Part shown: positions 11,799 to 23,366 of the stretch, piece after piece
Position numbering within the stretch: the stretch's first letter is position 1
How the letters are laid out: the number at the start of each line of letters is the position of its first letter
Source: Tillus elongatus
Lineage: Eukaryota > Arthropoda > Insecta > Coleoptera > Cleridae
Assembly: GCA_964006375.1 (NCBI GenBank)
Contig: OZ023267.1
Span: forward strand, 80,795,682 to 80,859,681
Reading direction: 5' to 3'
Length of the DNA: 64,000 nt
Notes under the pieces: generated by a model
Databases searched by the model: none
Seen by the model: the letters and a program-made list of their open reading frames with translations, nothing else
Told to the model about the DNA's origin: nothing
Position numbers and translations under genes: made by a program

Positions 11799-12134
11799 TC
11801 TTTATGGCAACTCCTCATCGGGTGGATGAGCTTCCAAGTCCTTCGCATGCAAAACACCTCTGTTCTTCGCAGTGGAATCCTTCAGTTCATATGTCCAAGG
11901 TGATACACGTTTTGCTATTGAAAGTGGTCCAACAAACCGCGGTGCTAATTTAGCTGCAAAATATTTGCTGGCATCAGAAAGGACATAATTCTTCCGCCAC
12001 ACTAAATGATTAGGCAAGAACTCTTCGTCTCGACGACGCAAATCATAAAACTTCTTGTTCTGTTCATACGGCCTAATCAGTCTAGCTCGAACATTTTTAT
12101 AGACCTTTTGCAACGCTGACTCTGTACCTGTCAA
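11799..12134 (-). pseudogene. Ty3/gypsy integrase C-terminal domain remnant
   Basis: About 110 codons encode the post-catalytic tail of a gypsy-type integrase. Visible segments are FYDLRRRDEEF, NHLVWRK, FAAKLAPRFVGP and WTYELKD, followed by the C-terminus and then a polypurine tract and LTR. The catalytic core is absent. Upstream sequence jumps directly to a reverse-transcriptase fragment, so an internal deletion has removed RNase H and most of the integrase. Confidence 0.75.
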
Positions 12135-12199
12135 CTATTCCCGCTCGATGTCAATGGAACCATGTGACAACGCACACGACCCATGATCTGAGTCTTTCC

Positions 12200-12378
12200 T
12201 ACCAACTTCGACAAATTCGAAGCAAATTACTTAACGGGGCTATCAAAGATGAAAAATTCGGCCAGAATCTCCGATACCAACTGGCAACCCCAAGAAAGCG
12301 TCTCACTTCCGTAACACTCGATGGATTGGGGATATTTAAAATGGCATTCACCTTCTTCGGATCGACATGCAAACCCTA
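12200..12378 (-). pseudogene. Ty3/gypsy reverse transcriptase connection fragment
   Basis: A minus-strand frame reads GLHVDPKKVNAILNIPNPSS then RRFLGVASWYRRFWP, the thumb/connection region of a gypsy RT. It joins a Polinton protease remnant at about 12378 and the integrase tail at about 12140. It is part of the same truncated gypsy element as the integrase tail. Confidence 0.75.
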
Positions 12379-12615
12379 GTTTGCTTATTATATAGAAATC
12401 GCAAGGATAGGTGTCCACAGTTGAAGGATTTAACAATTTGCTGTTTCCAGTAATTATAAGTAATTGTATTATCAACTCCATCACTTAAAAAATAATTAAT
12501 CAGTTCTTGCGGCGGTCGCAAATTGCCATAACTATCGAAGTAATCGACATTTAGTTTTATATAAGTTGTCCCGTGCGTACCTTCATTTGCTTTAGCGTCT
12601 AGATTAACAATTCCA
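12379..12615 (-). pseudogene. Polinton/Maverick adenovirus-type cysteine protease (PRO), fragment
   Basis: The minus-strand frame reads ECGIVNLDA, a GTH motif (plus 12570-12581), YFDSYGNLRPPQELINYF, and FNCGHLSLRFLY near its end (NCGH, plus 12411-12422). These match the His, Asp/Asn and Cys regions of the adenain-like maturation protease of Polintons/adintoviruses, which processes capsid proteins. The residue after the catalytic His is Gly, where Trp is usual. The N-terminus is lost in A-rich sequence near 12620. The C-terminus is cut by the gypsy fragment. The ATPase of the same element type lies 0.25 kb away on the opposite strand, which supports the call. Confidence 0.75.
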
Positions 12616-12704
12616 CACTCCGAATATTATTTTTTTTTTGGCATCCCATTGTAAAAAAACGAATGCTATGGTTTCAATTTTGGAACGTGCAAACGGTCTT
12701 AGAT

Positions 12705-12838
<134 letters not shown>

Positions 12839-12849
12839 GTGTGTGTGTG

Positions 12850-13125
12850 TATTCTAAGTCCTTGAATCAACCCAAATATCAATATCTGAGATCTCTTTTC
12901 CAACGTATGAAAGAGATCGGCTATTCTGAATTTGATGACGGAAATCTGATAATCACCCCTGATCAGATTAAACCGAACTCAGTAGTTATATTCGATGATA
13001 TAGTTTGTTGTAATCAAAGCATCATCAGGGACTATTTTTGTTCCGGGCGCCACAATAAAGCTGATTGCTTTTATTTGTGTCAGACTTCTTCAATACCGAA
13101 ACAGCTGATTCGAGATAATGCAAAT
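12850..13125 (+). pseudogene. Polinton/Maverick A32-like packaging ATPase, C-terminal fragment
   Basis: About 92 codons of an FtsK/HerA-superfamily genome-packaging ATPase. A Walker B-like stretch SVVIFDD lies at 12979-12999. It is followed by the characteristic run IIRDYFCSGRH, DCFYLCQT and PKQLIRDNAN. The Walker A half is missing upstream, where the (AT)n array begins. The C-terminus is cut at 13126 by insertion of a 0.7-kb repeat. In Polintons the ATPase and protease genes are often neighbours, as here. The fragment is not functional. Confidence 0.8.
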
Positions 13126-13855
13126 GGTAATATTTTGAAAGATAATTATGGTGAGAGAAGAAGTGAGGCAGTTTGTTGGGTATGGTCAGGACTGTAATAT
13201 TTTATGACGTAATATGCCTGTGCATATTCACTAAAAACCGACAATTGTTAAGAACTTGCAGCTATCGAAACTAATTACATCAAGGTGTATAACTTCGAAG
13301 AGTTTAGAAGAGACTAAGGCTCTTTAAAATTAGGGCTTATATCAGTTACGACCATTTCTGCCTAGAGACATCACATTTACTAATAAAATTGATCATTTTA
13401 ATTTCCGTGTTTGGTAACCAAAATTTTGTTTTTAACTGTACGTACGTCTCATTATTATGGTTATGATTTTGTTTGTGAAATTTCTGAAAAAAATTTGTTC
13501 GTCAAAATTTGTGACATCTTTTAAGTGTTTTTTGAACTTAATTATTTTAACAAAAAGTTTTAAAGAGTGGATGCTTTTGTTTGAAACTAATGCCAAAGTT
13601 ATGGCTCAAAATAATATTTTTCTAATAATTTTGGCATATTAAGAATTAAAAAATTTAGTTTCTTTTAATTTGTGTTGTTTTCTAATATACACTCTGTATC
13701 ATTTATTTTGATACAATATCTGTCTTTCCTTTGTTAAAAACGCTATAATACATACCTATTTCAAATTCAAATTGGTGTTTCAACTTGAAACATTTTCTCA
13801 AAGAAATACGACCTAAAAGTTTTACATTCGCAGTAATTGACAAAGTTCTTTCCGT
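13126..13855 (+). repeat. 0.7-kb repeat, uninterrupted copy A
   Basis: This intact copy matches 6332-6378 plus 9168-9842. It interrupts the Polinton ATPase frame exactly after the Asn-Ala-Asn codons, showing that it is a mobile insertion. It has no TIR, poly-A or recognisable coding sequence; a 61-codon frame at 13457-13642 is Lys/Phe/Leu-rich and unconvincing. Confidence 0.8.
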
Positions 13856-14519
13856 TTTTTATTTGTTCAGTGAGTTCTTTTTCTGCAGATTTTAGTGTAT
13901 GATTACAATAATAAAATATTGATTTGTGATATGGTTAATGGAACTAAAATTTTTGCAACATTTTTAATAACTTCTGAAAATGTATTTATCAAATCAAAAA
14001 TAATTTTCTTTCTTTTGAAATTTGGTATGAGATAATTTTGTATTGACTTAGTTTTACTTGTGCTAGGTCTAATGGCGTGTAAAATGACTAAGTTCACCTG
14101 TTAAAACACGACTCAAAATTTTAGTAGAAAAAATGTATTTAAACTCAACATTTGGATATAAATAGAAATCATTATTGTTTCAACACTAATATTAGAACTA
14201 GCTCTTATGAGACAATTAATAGTATAAGAATTTTGGAAAATACAAGAAAGGTAAAAAAAACTTTTTTAAGATTTTGTTTTAAGTGACATTTTACAAGAAT
14301 TATTTGACAATTCACGGATTAAAAACATCGAGTAGTTAAATTTCGTTTTATGGATGTATAAGTTTTTTAAATTTGTGTATGTAACGAACTGTATCGGCTT
14401 TTAGTAATTAATAAGTAATCAAAAATAACTTTAAAAGATAAATCAATAAATTTACTCAACTTCCTCACGAAGGAATTTCGATTTATCGAGCTGTACTTTA
14501 AAACTAACTTCTTATTATT
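13856..14519. other. Unassigned AT-rich sequence
   Basis: A 64-codon minus-strand frame at 13903-14097 could be a further Polinton scrap because of its position, but nothing in it identifies a family. Confidence 0.3.
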
Positions 14520-14900
14520 TAAAAATTATTTGGTCAAATGTATTAAATGCTTTTTGTAAAGTTTTAGCAATTATTTGTTTAAATGTAAAAAATATTTGAT
14601 TCAAATGTGTTAGATGCTTTTGTAAATTTTTTGAAAGTATTTGTTTTTAAGTGTATTAAATGTTATTGTAAAATATTAGCAATTATTTGTTTAATTGTAT
14701 TAAATGGCCTTATAAACTTAAATTTGGGATTTATTTATTTTAAATATATTAATTGTTCTTACAAAAATTAAGAAAACTTCGTTTAAAAATGTATAAATTC
14801 TTTTTTTGTATTGTATGTTTTAAAATTCAGATAAGACTTGTTTTAAATGTACTTAATATTCTTGTAAGGGCTTGAACAATTTTTGTTTGAAACGTATGCA
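14520..14900. repeat. Degenerate tandem repeat, ~50-60 bp unit
   Basis: Six or so diverged copies of a motif like 'tgtattaaatgctttttgta' recur at about 14538, 14605, 14655, 14697, 14745 and 14845. The array is AT-rich and non-coding. Confidence 0.55.
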
Positions 14901-16370
14901 CTTGTTTAGAAAATAGACAAATTCTCTTTGACCACACTGGTATTTAATAAGTACTGTAACAAATGCTTGGTAAATAGGTGCAATGGATGTCTCTGACATT
15001 TTGTGGTAATTTAAAATTTTTGGTGAAATTGAAAGAAAGTTATTAAATCGAAAAATATTGTGTCTGAAGTTGTGCGGGGATCTTATGGGAGAATCGTTGA
15101 CGAAACTCGTATGACGTATTTTGAATTTAATTGTCAAGTAGTGATAAAGGTAGCTTAATAACCACTAAATGTGTAAAAATAATCAGATCCTAAAATAAAT
15201 CAAATGCTTAACTGTAAAGCAATCAATAAATATCGTTAGATTAAAAATTAAGGTTAGACAATATGCATATTTAAGTAATTGATTTTATCGAATAATTAAA
15301 AATATACGTTAAAGGTAATTTCGAGTGTTTTCTTCCCTTTGTAATAATGCATTTCTTTACTCTAGTTAACTGTTAGTTCTCTTTTTGAATTTAATTATAG
15401 GGTAATAGAGGTAGTTTTTATAGGTAAACAGATGGATAAAAATATGTAAACAATAGAATAATAATCAGCTCTTAAAATAAATACTTAACTATAAGAATAA
15501 CCAATAATCTATTAAAAGAATAAACACAGCGGATATAAATTCCTAGAATTGCATTAAATGTTTAAGTTTCTACGCTATAAACTACTTGTTTATTATAATA
15601 TGTATGTAAGGTGGTCTAATTACAATGAATATCATGCGATTTGGTTTAAATTAAAGATTGTAATTATAGCACGTCCAGGCGATTTTAATTTGTCATCAAG
15701 TTCGCGTACAATGACTGGTATATCCGTTAAACAAGGCAATAGAATTTTTTAACATGAGGATTTGTAATTCTATTATAAAATCACTAAATTATTATGTTGC
15801 AATATTAAATTACTTGTAGCGAGTTTTCCTTAAAAAAATAAAATAAAATGTTTTGTACAAAATGATTATTACACAATGCTCGGAATTTGCTGACTTGTTG
15901 ATTTTTAATTACAATACGTACTATTAAAAACGGTTTTTAATATTGTCAATTTGCATTTACGAAATTCAAACTTTGTAAACCGCAGTGGAACAAAAGGAAA
16001 AATTTGTGAATCCTTTTAACTAGATATTTTGCATTTACGAAAAATAAAGTTTGTAAAATGGCGTGAAATACACGTATTGCTAAAGAGAAACTTTGTGAAT
16101 ACTGCTAATAAAATAATTTGTATATGCGAAAAATGAATTTTGTAGACAAAAAAGACACAATTGCATTGGAAATAAAAGAAAAATGGATTGACTCACAGAA
16201 GGGAAACTTCCTTGTTGGTCATCTGTGGTTTTTGCATCGCGTTGATCTGTCTTCTTGGATTTTGGTTTTTGGTTCCAGCACAAACGTTCAAAAACGACTG
16301 ACAATTTAGTGAACTCTTACTGTTGCCAAAAAGTCGTTACCGGATACGGTTCGCAGCGTCACTTAAATAA
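14901..16370. other. Unassigned AT-rich sequence
   Basis: Short frames (for example 14853-15137 minus and 15558-15752 plus) have no domain signature and biased composition. No feature is supported. Confidence 0.4.
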
Positions 16371-16657
16371 TGCCCTTTTGGCTTCTTGATAAGAAATAGT
16401 TTATTTAAAACCAAAAGTACATCAAAATAATCAAGTGATTAATTACAAATCAATATATACCAACAATGAATGTTGCTAATACATGACCAAGTAAAGAATG
16501 AATCTTAGTCTAACATTAGTGATACTTACAAACTAGGATTTGCTGTTTCCAAATGAACTTCGTAATCGCTGGAGGTCGATGTCTTGCTGAGTGGACGATA
16601 TCGGAATAGATATCGTAGTAATTGTCTTCTGGCAATTGGATATTAAGTTACGTAATT
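16371..16657. repeat. Dispersed repeat, copy 2 of 2 (~290 bp)
   Basis: Same family and orientation as 3805-4095, with the same start and end. The flanking sequences differ, so the two are independent insertions or segmental copies of one terminus. Confidence 0.7.
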
Positions 16658-17139
16658 ATATATAATTTTATTACAATAGTTCTTATTTAGCGCAGTGATA
16701 TGCTGTTTCTCTTTAAATCGTTGGTTTCTTATCTTCAAAATATATTTTACCATGAAAATTTTGACCGATTTGGTCAATCCTAAATATACCCACATATAAG
16801 AAATTAATAAAATATCAGTTTTCTGTAATATTGGGAAATTAAAAAAATGTTAGGTCCATTCATTTCTCTGTTACTTTTTTTTCTCTTTTTAAGTTAATTA
16901 AATACTGAAATTCGTTTTATTAAAATGCGTTTAACGATAGATATAAATTTTGCTACATGACACTTGCATTGAATTATTTGTATATTTCAATAATTAAAGG
17001 ATCGACATGGTTGCCTTTTAAAAAATAGTGCTGCAAATTGCATCATAACTTCCCCATCGCTGTGATATTATACTCTCCTCAAGGAGATTAATTTGAGGGC
17101 AATGACGTGATTACCAATAAAATTAATATTTAATCCTTC

Positions 17140-17620
17140 CATAATTAACCCAGACTTGGATTTTATGAGGAAATGTCAAATGTTTAGTAGTATCTTTATT
17201 TCTGTACCCATAAACTTCTGAAACGATATATTACTCGATATTAACCCCCTGGTTCCTCCCTTTCTTTTGAAGCGATTTAACTCACAAATAATCCAGACTG
17301 TCCGCTTGTGAACAGCTACCTTTGTACCAAATATAATGTTTATGGCTCAATAATAAATCAGTTTAATATTTTATCCCTACATGATCAACCCCTACTTGAA
17401 TTTCATAAGAAAATGCCAGCTCCGTCGCAATATTTGGATTTAGGTTCTCAAAAAATCTCATAAAGCTACACATTCCTTCATATGTAATATAAAAGTGGAT
17501 ATTTTAATTAATCAACCCCTATATATAATCCTTCTGTGGCGATGTCGCTTAAGAACAATCCAAAAAGTCGGTGGACTGCTACCTGTGTACAAAATCGATG
17601 GCTCAATACCCTCGACAGTT
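17140..17620. repeat. Two diverged tandem units (~230 bp)
   Basis: Units containing 'gaacagctacctttgtacca' (17310 region) and a similar 'gactgctacctgtgtac' segment (17575 region) share flanking 'atggctcaata' and 'atcaacccct' motifs. It is an old non-coding tandem duplication. The surrounding 16658-17140 and 17620-18056 show nothing recognisable. Confidence 0.5.
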
Positions 17621-18056
17621 ACCACGAGAACTAACAAAGAGACCAACAGACTAACAGATCGACGGACCTGACAATTTTTCTCCTTAGAAAATCAGGTTTT
17701 TTGCGTTTTGAGACTTTTTATTACGACGTTTAAGGTAGATTTTGTTTTCGATTTTCCGTACCAGTTACCAAACCTCCAAACGTTTAAGATAGCGTGGAAG
17801 TCATAAGTTGTAGACATTCCTTCAATTAAAATAAAACTGATTTCCTGATCACCTGTAAACTAAAAATATATATTTTTTGTTAACTCACCGAGAAGGTTAC
17901 CTAATAAATTGTTACAATTTTAAATTATCAGTTGTTGGCCAGTAAAATCAGTTTAAAACATAGGCCTTAGCTGTCATTTTCAACATGTAATGTTAAATAT
18001 ATCCAAACTGCTAGATTTTGAGTATAATATTGTAATAAACAATTTTACCCTAGACT

Positions 18057-18254
18057 AATGCCCAGTCTCACAAAGTGCGATTAATTATTTAACTGCCGGT
18101 TAGTTAATCAAGGCTTAATACAACCAATCACAGCTTCAAATTATTTGATTGTTTTAGTAAAAATTGAATGACAGTCTGTGATTGGTCGTCTAAAGCCTTG
18201 AATAACTAAACGCCCGTTAAATGTTTAATCAAGCTTTGTGAAACTGGTCATTAG
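18057..18254. mobile_element. MITE with ~80-bp terminal inverted repeats
   Basis: The left end TAATGCCCAGTCTCACAAAG and the right end (reverse complement TAATGACCAGTTTCACAAAG) begin inverted repeats of about 80 bp. The repeats include 'accaatcacag' near the centre. Total length is about 198 bp with no coding capacity. It is flanked by CTAA/TTAG-like sequence, suggesting a short TA-rich target duplication. Confidence 0.8.
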
Positions 18255-18329
18255 ATGTAAAAATGAGAAAAGAATACAATGAGGCAGTAAAAACTACCCA
18301 CTTCATATAAAAGACAGAAAACAAAATTT

Positions 18330-19290
18330 TATATATTCATTATAATCTCCTCTAAGACTCATACATATGCATTTAATAAAACGCCCATAAAGCAATTCTA
18401 TACATTTAAAACAGGCTTGTTTTTTAACCACTTCTCAGCCGCAGATGTTACTTTGTTGTTTGTCGGAAATCCTCTACCTTTCAAACGTTTTTTGAGATTT
18501 GGGAATAACTAATAGTCTAATGGTACTAAATCCGGAGAATATGGCAGGTTGATAACTATTTCATAATTGACTTTATCAATTGTTTGCAGGGAAATCAGTG
18601 ACTTTTGAGCAGCAGCGTTGTTTTGCAAAGGGACCACACCTTTTATTTTTGCGTAATTTAGTTAACAACTAATCAGAGTAGTCCCGTAGCAGTTCGATCT
18701 TTTCTCAGGAAATTCAACACAATTATCCCGCCTTTTTCAAGAAAACTGGAGCAAGAACCTTGACTGCCAACTTTTGAACACGGAATTTTTTTAGTCGCAG
18801 AGAACTGGAATGCTTCTTTATGCTTTTTAGTCTTTGGAACACCCTGCTGGACACATGTTAAGTTTGTAGTTACAAGGCGACCCAAAAAGGTTAAAGACTC
18901 TTATTCAAAACGGTTGTTTATTTCTTTGGACATTGTCAAACTAGCGCCCTTTTGATCACCGTTCAAGCATTTTGGAATCACTTCCACCAGAAGCTTTCTC
19001 GTTCATAGGTCACGATGAAGAATCTAAAACGCAGGTTTGTAAGGATTGTGGAGTGTTTCTTCTAATTCCCTTACCTCAATTAGTTGATCAATATTTGCTT
19101 CAATGGTCCTAGATATTGGTTTTCCAATATCTGCTTATATTTGACATTTAAGCGTCCTCTTTTAAATTTTGCAATCCAGTATTGAATAGTAGCATACAAA
19201 GGTCATTGATCTACTTATATTTTTACGATGTCACCAAAAACTTGTTCAGCTTCTTCAGCTTATCGTAAAACACCATAGTTGCTACTATAT
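18330..19290 (-). pseudogene. mariner-family transposase pseudogene
   Basis: Minus-strand reading, with several frame changes, recovers the C-terminal half of a mariner D,D34D transposase. Visible are an NNAAAQKS segment at the second catalytic region, LPYSPDLVPLDY followed by a stop, then LFPNLKKRLKGRGFPTNNKV and EKWLKNKP. The Asp at the second catalytic position reads Asn here. N-terminal sequence toward 19290 is too decayed to align confidently. Stops and frameshifts make it inactive. Confidence 0.75.
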
Positions 19291-20490
19291 CAACTAAATT
19301 TAATCTTGCTTACGAAACGTTTCCAGGTTAAATAGCTACCAATACACCCTTTTATGCACATTGTTTTATCTAAGATAACAAAGATGACAACGATTTGTTA
19401 TAGAACCGGTAGTTCTAAAAAAATGAAGTATCGTTCTTTAGTTCGTTAGTTTTGCTGCTGATACTCCAAAAGGTATACAACAAATATGTCCATTATCCCC
19501 ATATTTATTCATCTCGTAGCAAATACAATTAATTATCTGGAAAAGAGACCAAACGAACGAAAATAAATGGTCAACAGTTTCATTGCATAAGGTACGCAGA
19601 TCATGGAAAATGAAGAAAGATATACTGGATGGTGTGTTGAGTAGAATTAAAGAAAAATTAACATAGCGAAAGAAAGAAAGGTAATATAGATAAACAAAAA
19701 AATATATCGAAAATGGATGTAAAACTAAACGAACAGCTACCTGAACAAGTGGATATATTTGCGAATCTTGGCAGTATTATGCATGTAATGTAATAGCGTA
19801 TAAGGCGGCAAGCTTTACTTCGGATAAGTGAAACATTAAGAGAATATAAGCTTCAAAATTGTTGACATGTATAATAAGGACAAGTACAAGTTAAACCGAT
19901 ATAAAAACGAACAGAAGGTGCTAGAAGCGGTAAAACGTGAAAGATACTCGCTGAAAAAAATTGAGAGAAGGAAAGCAAAATTTGTAATGCATATTCTAAG
20001 ACATAAAATTTGTCATAATATTATTTAAGACATGCGACGGTGTACTTCCGACTCGAGCACCACCACTTTACTTGGAATGTTAACATTTTGGAAGAAAGTG
20101 GAAGCGCCAAACAACGGAAGATAAAGGTAATAGACCACCCTATGAAATTATGTTGTCCAGGAAAACTCTAGTGGATTTCCCAGAGGTCGAATATTTACAA
20201 GGTTAAAATGGGAAGTGTATAAATCAGAAAATATGTATATAAAAATAAGTAGGTACATAATGAAAATACTTATTACCCTTTATCTAAAATAGATTCGGAC
20301 TAGTGGATTACCTGTCTAATAAAAATTTGCCACGGCTTTTCTGTAGGCACTACAGTACACAATTAAACGGATTTTTCAGAAGGCCAAATGAACAGTACTA
20401 TACTGAATTCGGATTTTTAATTGCTTTGCTCGTCCGGCGGGTCGGCTTATCTATCATACAAAATATCTGTCCGTGTTTACTTGTAGGAGC
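19291..20490. other. Mostly unassigned; possible LINE C-terminal remnant at 19640-20290
   Basis: On the plus strand near 19950-20030 a frame reads ERRKAKFVMHILRHK, which resembles the C-terminus of some LINE ORF2 proteins. There is no RT core to confirm this. The rest shows nothing. Confidence 0.25.
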
Positions 20491-20491
20491 T

Positions 20492-20597
20492 TAAACAAAA
20501 AGCATAATCACTCTAAAAACCACAAAAATACGTACCTAGCGTATAACTCCCTGTTATTATTTGTGTGGTTTTTGGGGTGATTCTGCTTTTTGTTTCA
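20492..20597. repeat. Hairpin / foldback
   Basis: Arms at about 20492-20529 and 20559-20597 are complementary over ~38 bp ('aaccacaaa' against 'tttgtgtggtt') with a 29-nt loop. A small foldback element or transcript hairpin. Confidence 0.65.
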
Positions 20598-21550
20598 GTT
20601 TCTAACTACAGTGTCCAACCTTATTCTTTTACCCAGAAGCTTGAGCTTTTTTAGTGCCGGTCAAAATTTTAAAATAGCAAATTTACAAATTTACATTTTT
20701 TCACGCAGCGTTATTAAGGCCATAACATTCCGGTGTTTGTTTCATTTGCCTTGCTCACATTGTGAATATATTTGAAAAAGCTTTTTCATCATATACAGGT
20801 CTTCAAAAAATTATTTAATCAATAATATAAATTATGAAGATTGTCAGAGTTTATTTTAAAGAAAAAAAAGTTTTATTGAAACGAAACCTAAGTTTAGTTT
20901 CATACTCATACTTAGGAAATAGAAAGATGTAGACCCAGCGAAAACTTCTAGAAAACCTGTCCCAATTGATGCTGTGTGGGAACTACAGTGAATTGGAAAG
21001 AGCTGCTGGAGGCAGAGAGTCATGATTGCGACGACAAGGCGACATCGCCTTTATGCTGTAAATATGATGACATTTATCATTTATCAACTATGTAACCAAT
21101 TACCTTAAAGCAAAAGTTTTTATAAATATTCGTTACCATAACGCACTTGCTGCGTCTGCACTTTTCTTGCTTATTAGTGTCAAATTCAGGATAATTTATA
21201 AGCGTTAATAAATTGATATTATTTTAGTTAAGGAAAATTAATTCTATCTGGAAACATATGACTGTTAATTTTTGCTCCTTTACCCTTCCGAAATGAACTT
21301 CCTCATCGGCGTAGAGATAAAAACCATAGGCCCCAAAGTAAGTATTTACCATCCTGATACTAAGAAGATACTTTAATATAAATCGATATCATAAAATCCT
21401 TGGGGAATATGGAAATCATCCTGCAAGGACATTACGATTCTAACCAGTACATCAAGTTTATTTTACGCTTCGTTTTTCTACGATTTGGGGGTATTGTTAA
21501 ATTATATAAATACAAACTGGTCCGTAATAATGTGGTCATGAAATAACTAT
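20598..21550. other. Unassigned sequence
   Basis: The only recognisable item is one copy of a dispersed motif, 'taccataacgcacttgctgc', near 21134. It also marks the (AT)n-bearing element family described at 41872-43303. Nothing else is supported. Confidence 0.35.
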
Positions 21551-22029
21551 ACAGGTGTGCCAATTAAAGCTTCCCACCTAGAAACTATCGGAATTAAAAA
21601 AAAACAAGACACGTCAACTTTGTTTTCAAGGGGGCGTAAGTTCTGGTGTCCTGGAACCTACCCCTTAGGCAAAGGCGTAAAGTACCGTTAAATTTTAAAT
21701 GACCCCATATGTTGTTTGACACCTCATTTTAGAGCCTCCTCGATTCTGCCCACGACAGCATGCAACTTTTTAAATTTTGGTTTGGATATAGCAATAAAAT
21801 CATCAATTAAAGAAGGAGACAAAATATCAATGAATTGCTCCACCTCTAAACGAACATTTTGGAGAATTTTGGGCGTTATCTGACGACTTTTTTTTTAACA
21901 ATTTCTCGATAAAAATATTTTATTTTCTGATGTTTCGTTTATCTCTTAATAAATGTTATCAATTCAACTTTCTTACTTGTTTTACTTTAAATGTGACAAG
22001 TCAATATCCCGTGGAATCGTTACAAAGTC

Positions 22030-22400
22030 GATTGAATTCCAATTTGTAAGAATGGTTTATTACAATTGGTGGAAAATTGAAAATAATTAGTTTGTTCTAC
22101 AAGAATGACAAATCTGTACGACGGGCAGCACAGATTTTTAATTATCGTTATCCTGAAAAAACACTTTGCATCGCTATATCCTGGATTTAGTGCATACATT
22201 TTGGGAAACTGGATCGGTTGCAAGCAGAAAACATCAAGGTAAGCAGGTCGTACGTAATGAGGGTAATCAGGTAGCTGCCCTAGGTCACATCGCAATGGAA
22301 CTAAATTTCTCAGGAAACTTGCAAGTACTTTACGAATTTCTGTAGCTAGTTGCCGCCAAATCTTAAAAAGTAATAAGTATCATCCTTACAAAATTAATTT
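22030..22400 (+). pseudogene. Mariner-like transposase, N-terminal piece
   Basis: Plus-strand frames, with stops and shifts, encode the DNA-binding half of an IS630/Tc1-mariner transposase of the DUF4817 type. Segments are YILDLVHTFWETGSV and HQGKQVVRNEGNQVAALGHI, then ISVASCRQILKSNKYHPYKI, the end of the second helix-turn-helix. Translation runs into the virus-like element at about 22401. The next residues of the protein are found at 26620. Confidence 0.8.
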
Positions 22401-22439
22401 AAGTAGATAGGAGGCCTCCCTGGCCCACCCCCTCCACTT

Positions 22440-22800
22440 TTTTCTGCGCATGCTTTGACAGATGACGTCACGGCGGCGGGAGTCAGCTTACAGCTGTCAC
22501 TATCTGTCAGCGGGTGGCGGGTAACCTGTCGGCTGACATCACATGTTCCAAACCTGTCAGCTGTCATCTGTCAGCTGACGTCACATGTTCCAAGATGGCG
22601 GGAGTCAGCTGTTATCTGTTAGCTGACGTCACATGTTCCAAGATGCTCGCTGTCACTATCTGTCAGCGAGTGCCAGATGGCGGAAGTCAGCTTTTATCTG
22701 TTAGCTGACGTCACATGTTCCAATATGGCCGCCGCTGTCAGGTCTTAAGATGGCCGCTGTCACTATCTGTCAGTGGGTACCAGATGGAGGGAGTTAGCTG
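22440..22800. repeat. Left subterminal repeat array of virus-like element
   Basis: At least four copies of a module built from 'gtcagctgacgtcacatgtt' and 'ccaagatgg', interleaved with 'gctgtcactatctgtcag'. The segment 22640-22741 is the reverse complement, about 90%, of 26320-26425. Palindromic CAGCTG and TGACGTCA sites recur and could bind host or viral factors. A 64-codon frame through the array is an artefact. Confidence 0.85.
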
Positions 22801-22849
22801 TTCGGTTCCAAGTTCCCGCTTGCCGCCATGTGGTCATACACACGTGTTA

Positions 22850-23140
22850 TTGGTTAAACAGGTACCGGCTGTCCGCTAGCCGAGAATGTTAGGTTAAGGC
22901 AGCATATGTGTGTTTGTTAGGTTATGTCGGCTGCCCGCTAGCCGAATATGAGATTAGGACTTCCAATTCCCCATGCTGAATGTTATAGGTTAAGTCTTGT
23001 ATGGCATAGGCTATGTTTGTTGACATATAAGATCAAGCATGTGTTGTCTCTGTGACGTATAGGACTCTGATTCCCGCTACCTGAATGCTTTCTTAGGTTA
23101 AGATTACACACGTTTGTTAGGCTATGTTTGTTATGAGTTT
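22850..23140 (+). promoter_or_regulatory. Upstream repeat region of the KilA-N gene
   Basis: Degenerate direct repeats carrying 'gttaggttaag', 'gcccgctagccgaa' and 'ggctatgtttgtt' fill the space between the subterminal array and the KilA-N promoter. Repeated short motifs in this position look like a regulatory or replication region. This is inference from position only. Confidence 0.45.
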
Positions 23141-23268
23141 ACCACGTGTTGGTTATCACATGTGTCGCAAACGTGTTTGCTAATACAAACTGAACACATG
23201 TGGTTTATTATTCAAGTCCTATGTGAAAACAAATACAGTTTACAAAAAACAGAGATGGTGTCAACATG

Positions 23269-23275
23269 TATAAAT
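23269..23275 (+). promoter_or_regulatory. TATA box of the KilA-N gene
   Basis: TATAAAT lies 98 nt before the likely ATG at 23367. A (CA)n stretch and possible initiator sequences ('tcagtt' near 23342) follow. Confidence 0.5.
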
Positions 23276-23366
23276 TGGGGTGCACACACACACACTCCTA
23301 AGCTCATTCACAATTGAGTTGTTACAGAGAGAGGACGTGCTTCAGTTTGCTCTATCTGTTTCAAAA

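Noticed and set aside
22514..22708. 64-codon frame with repeated Cys-Ser-Lys
   Set aside because: It translates the subterminal repeat array; the inverted array on the right gives a similar artefact.
22440..22800. CRISPR array
   Set aside because: Repeats are diverged, irregularly spaced, mirrored at the other end of the element, and the DNA is eukaryotic.
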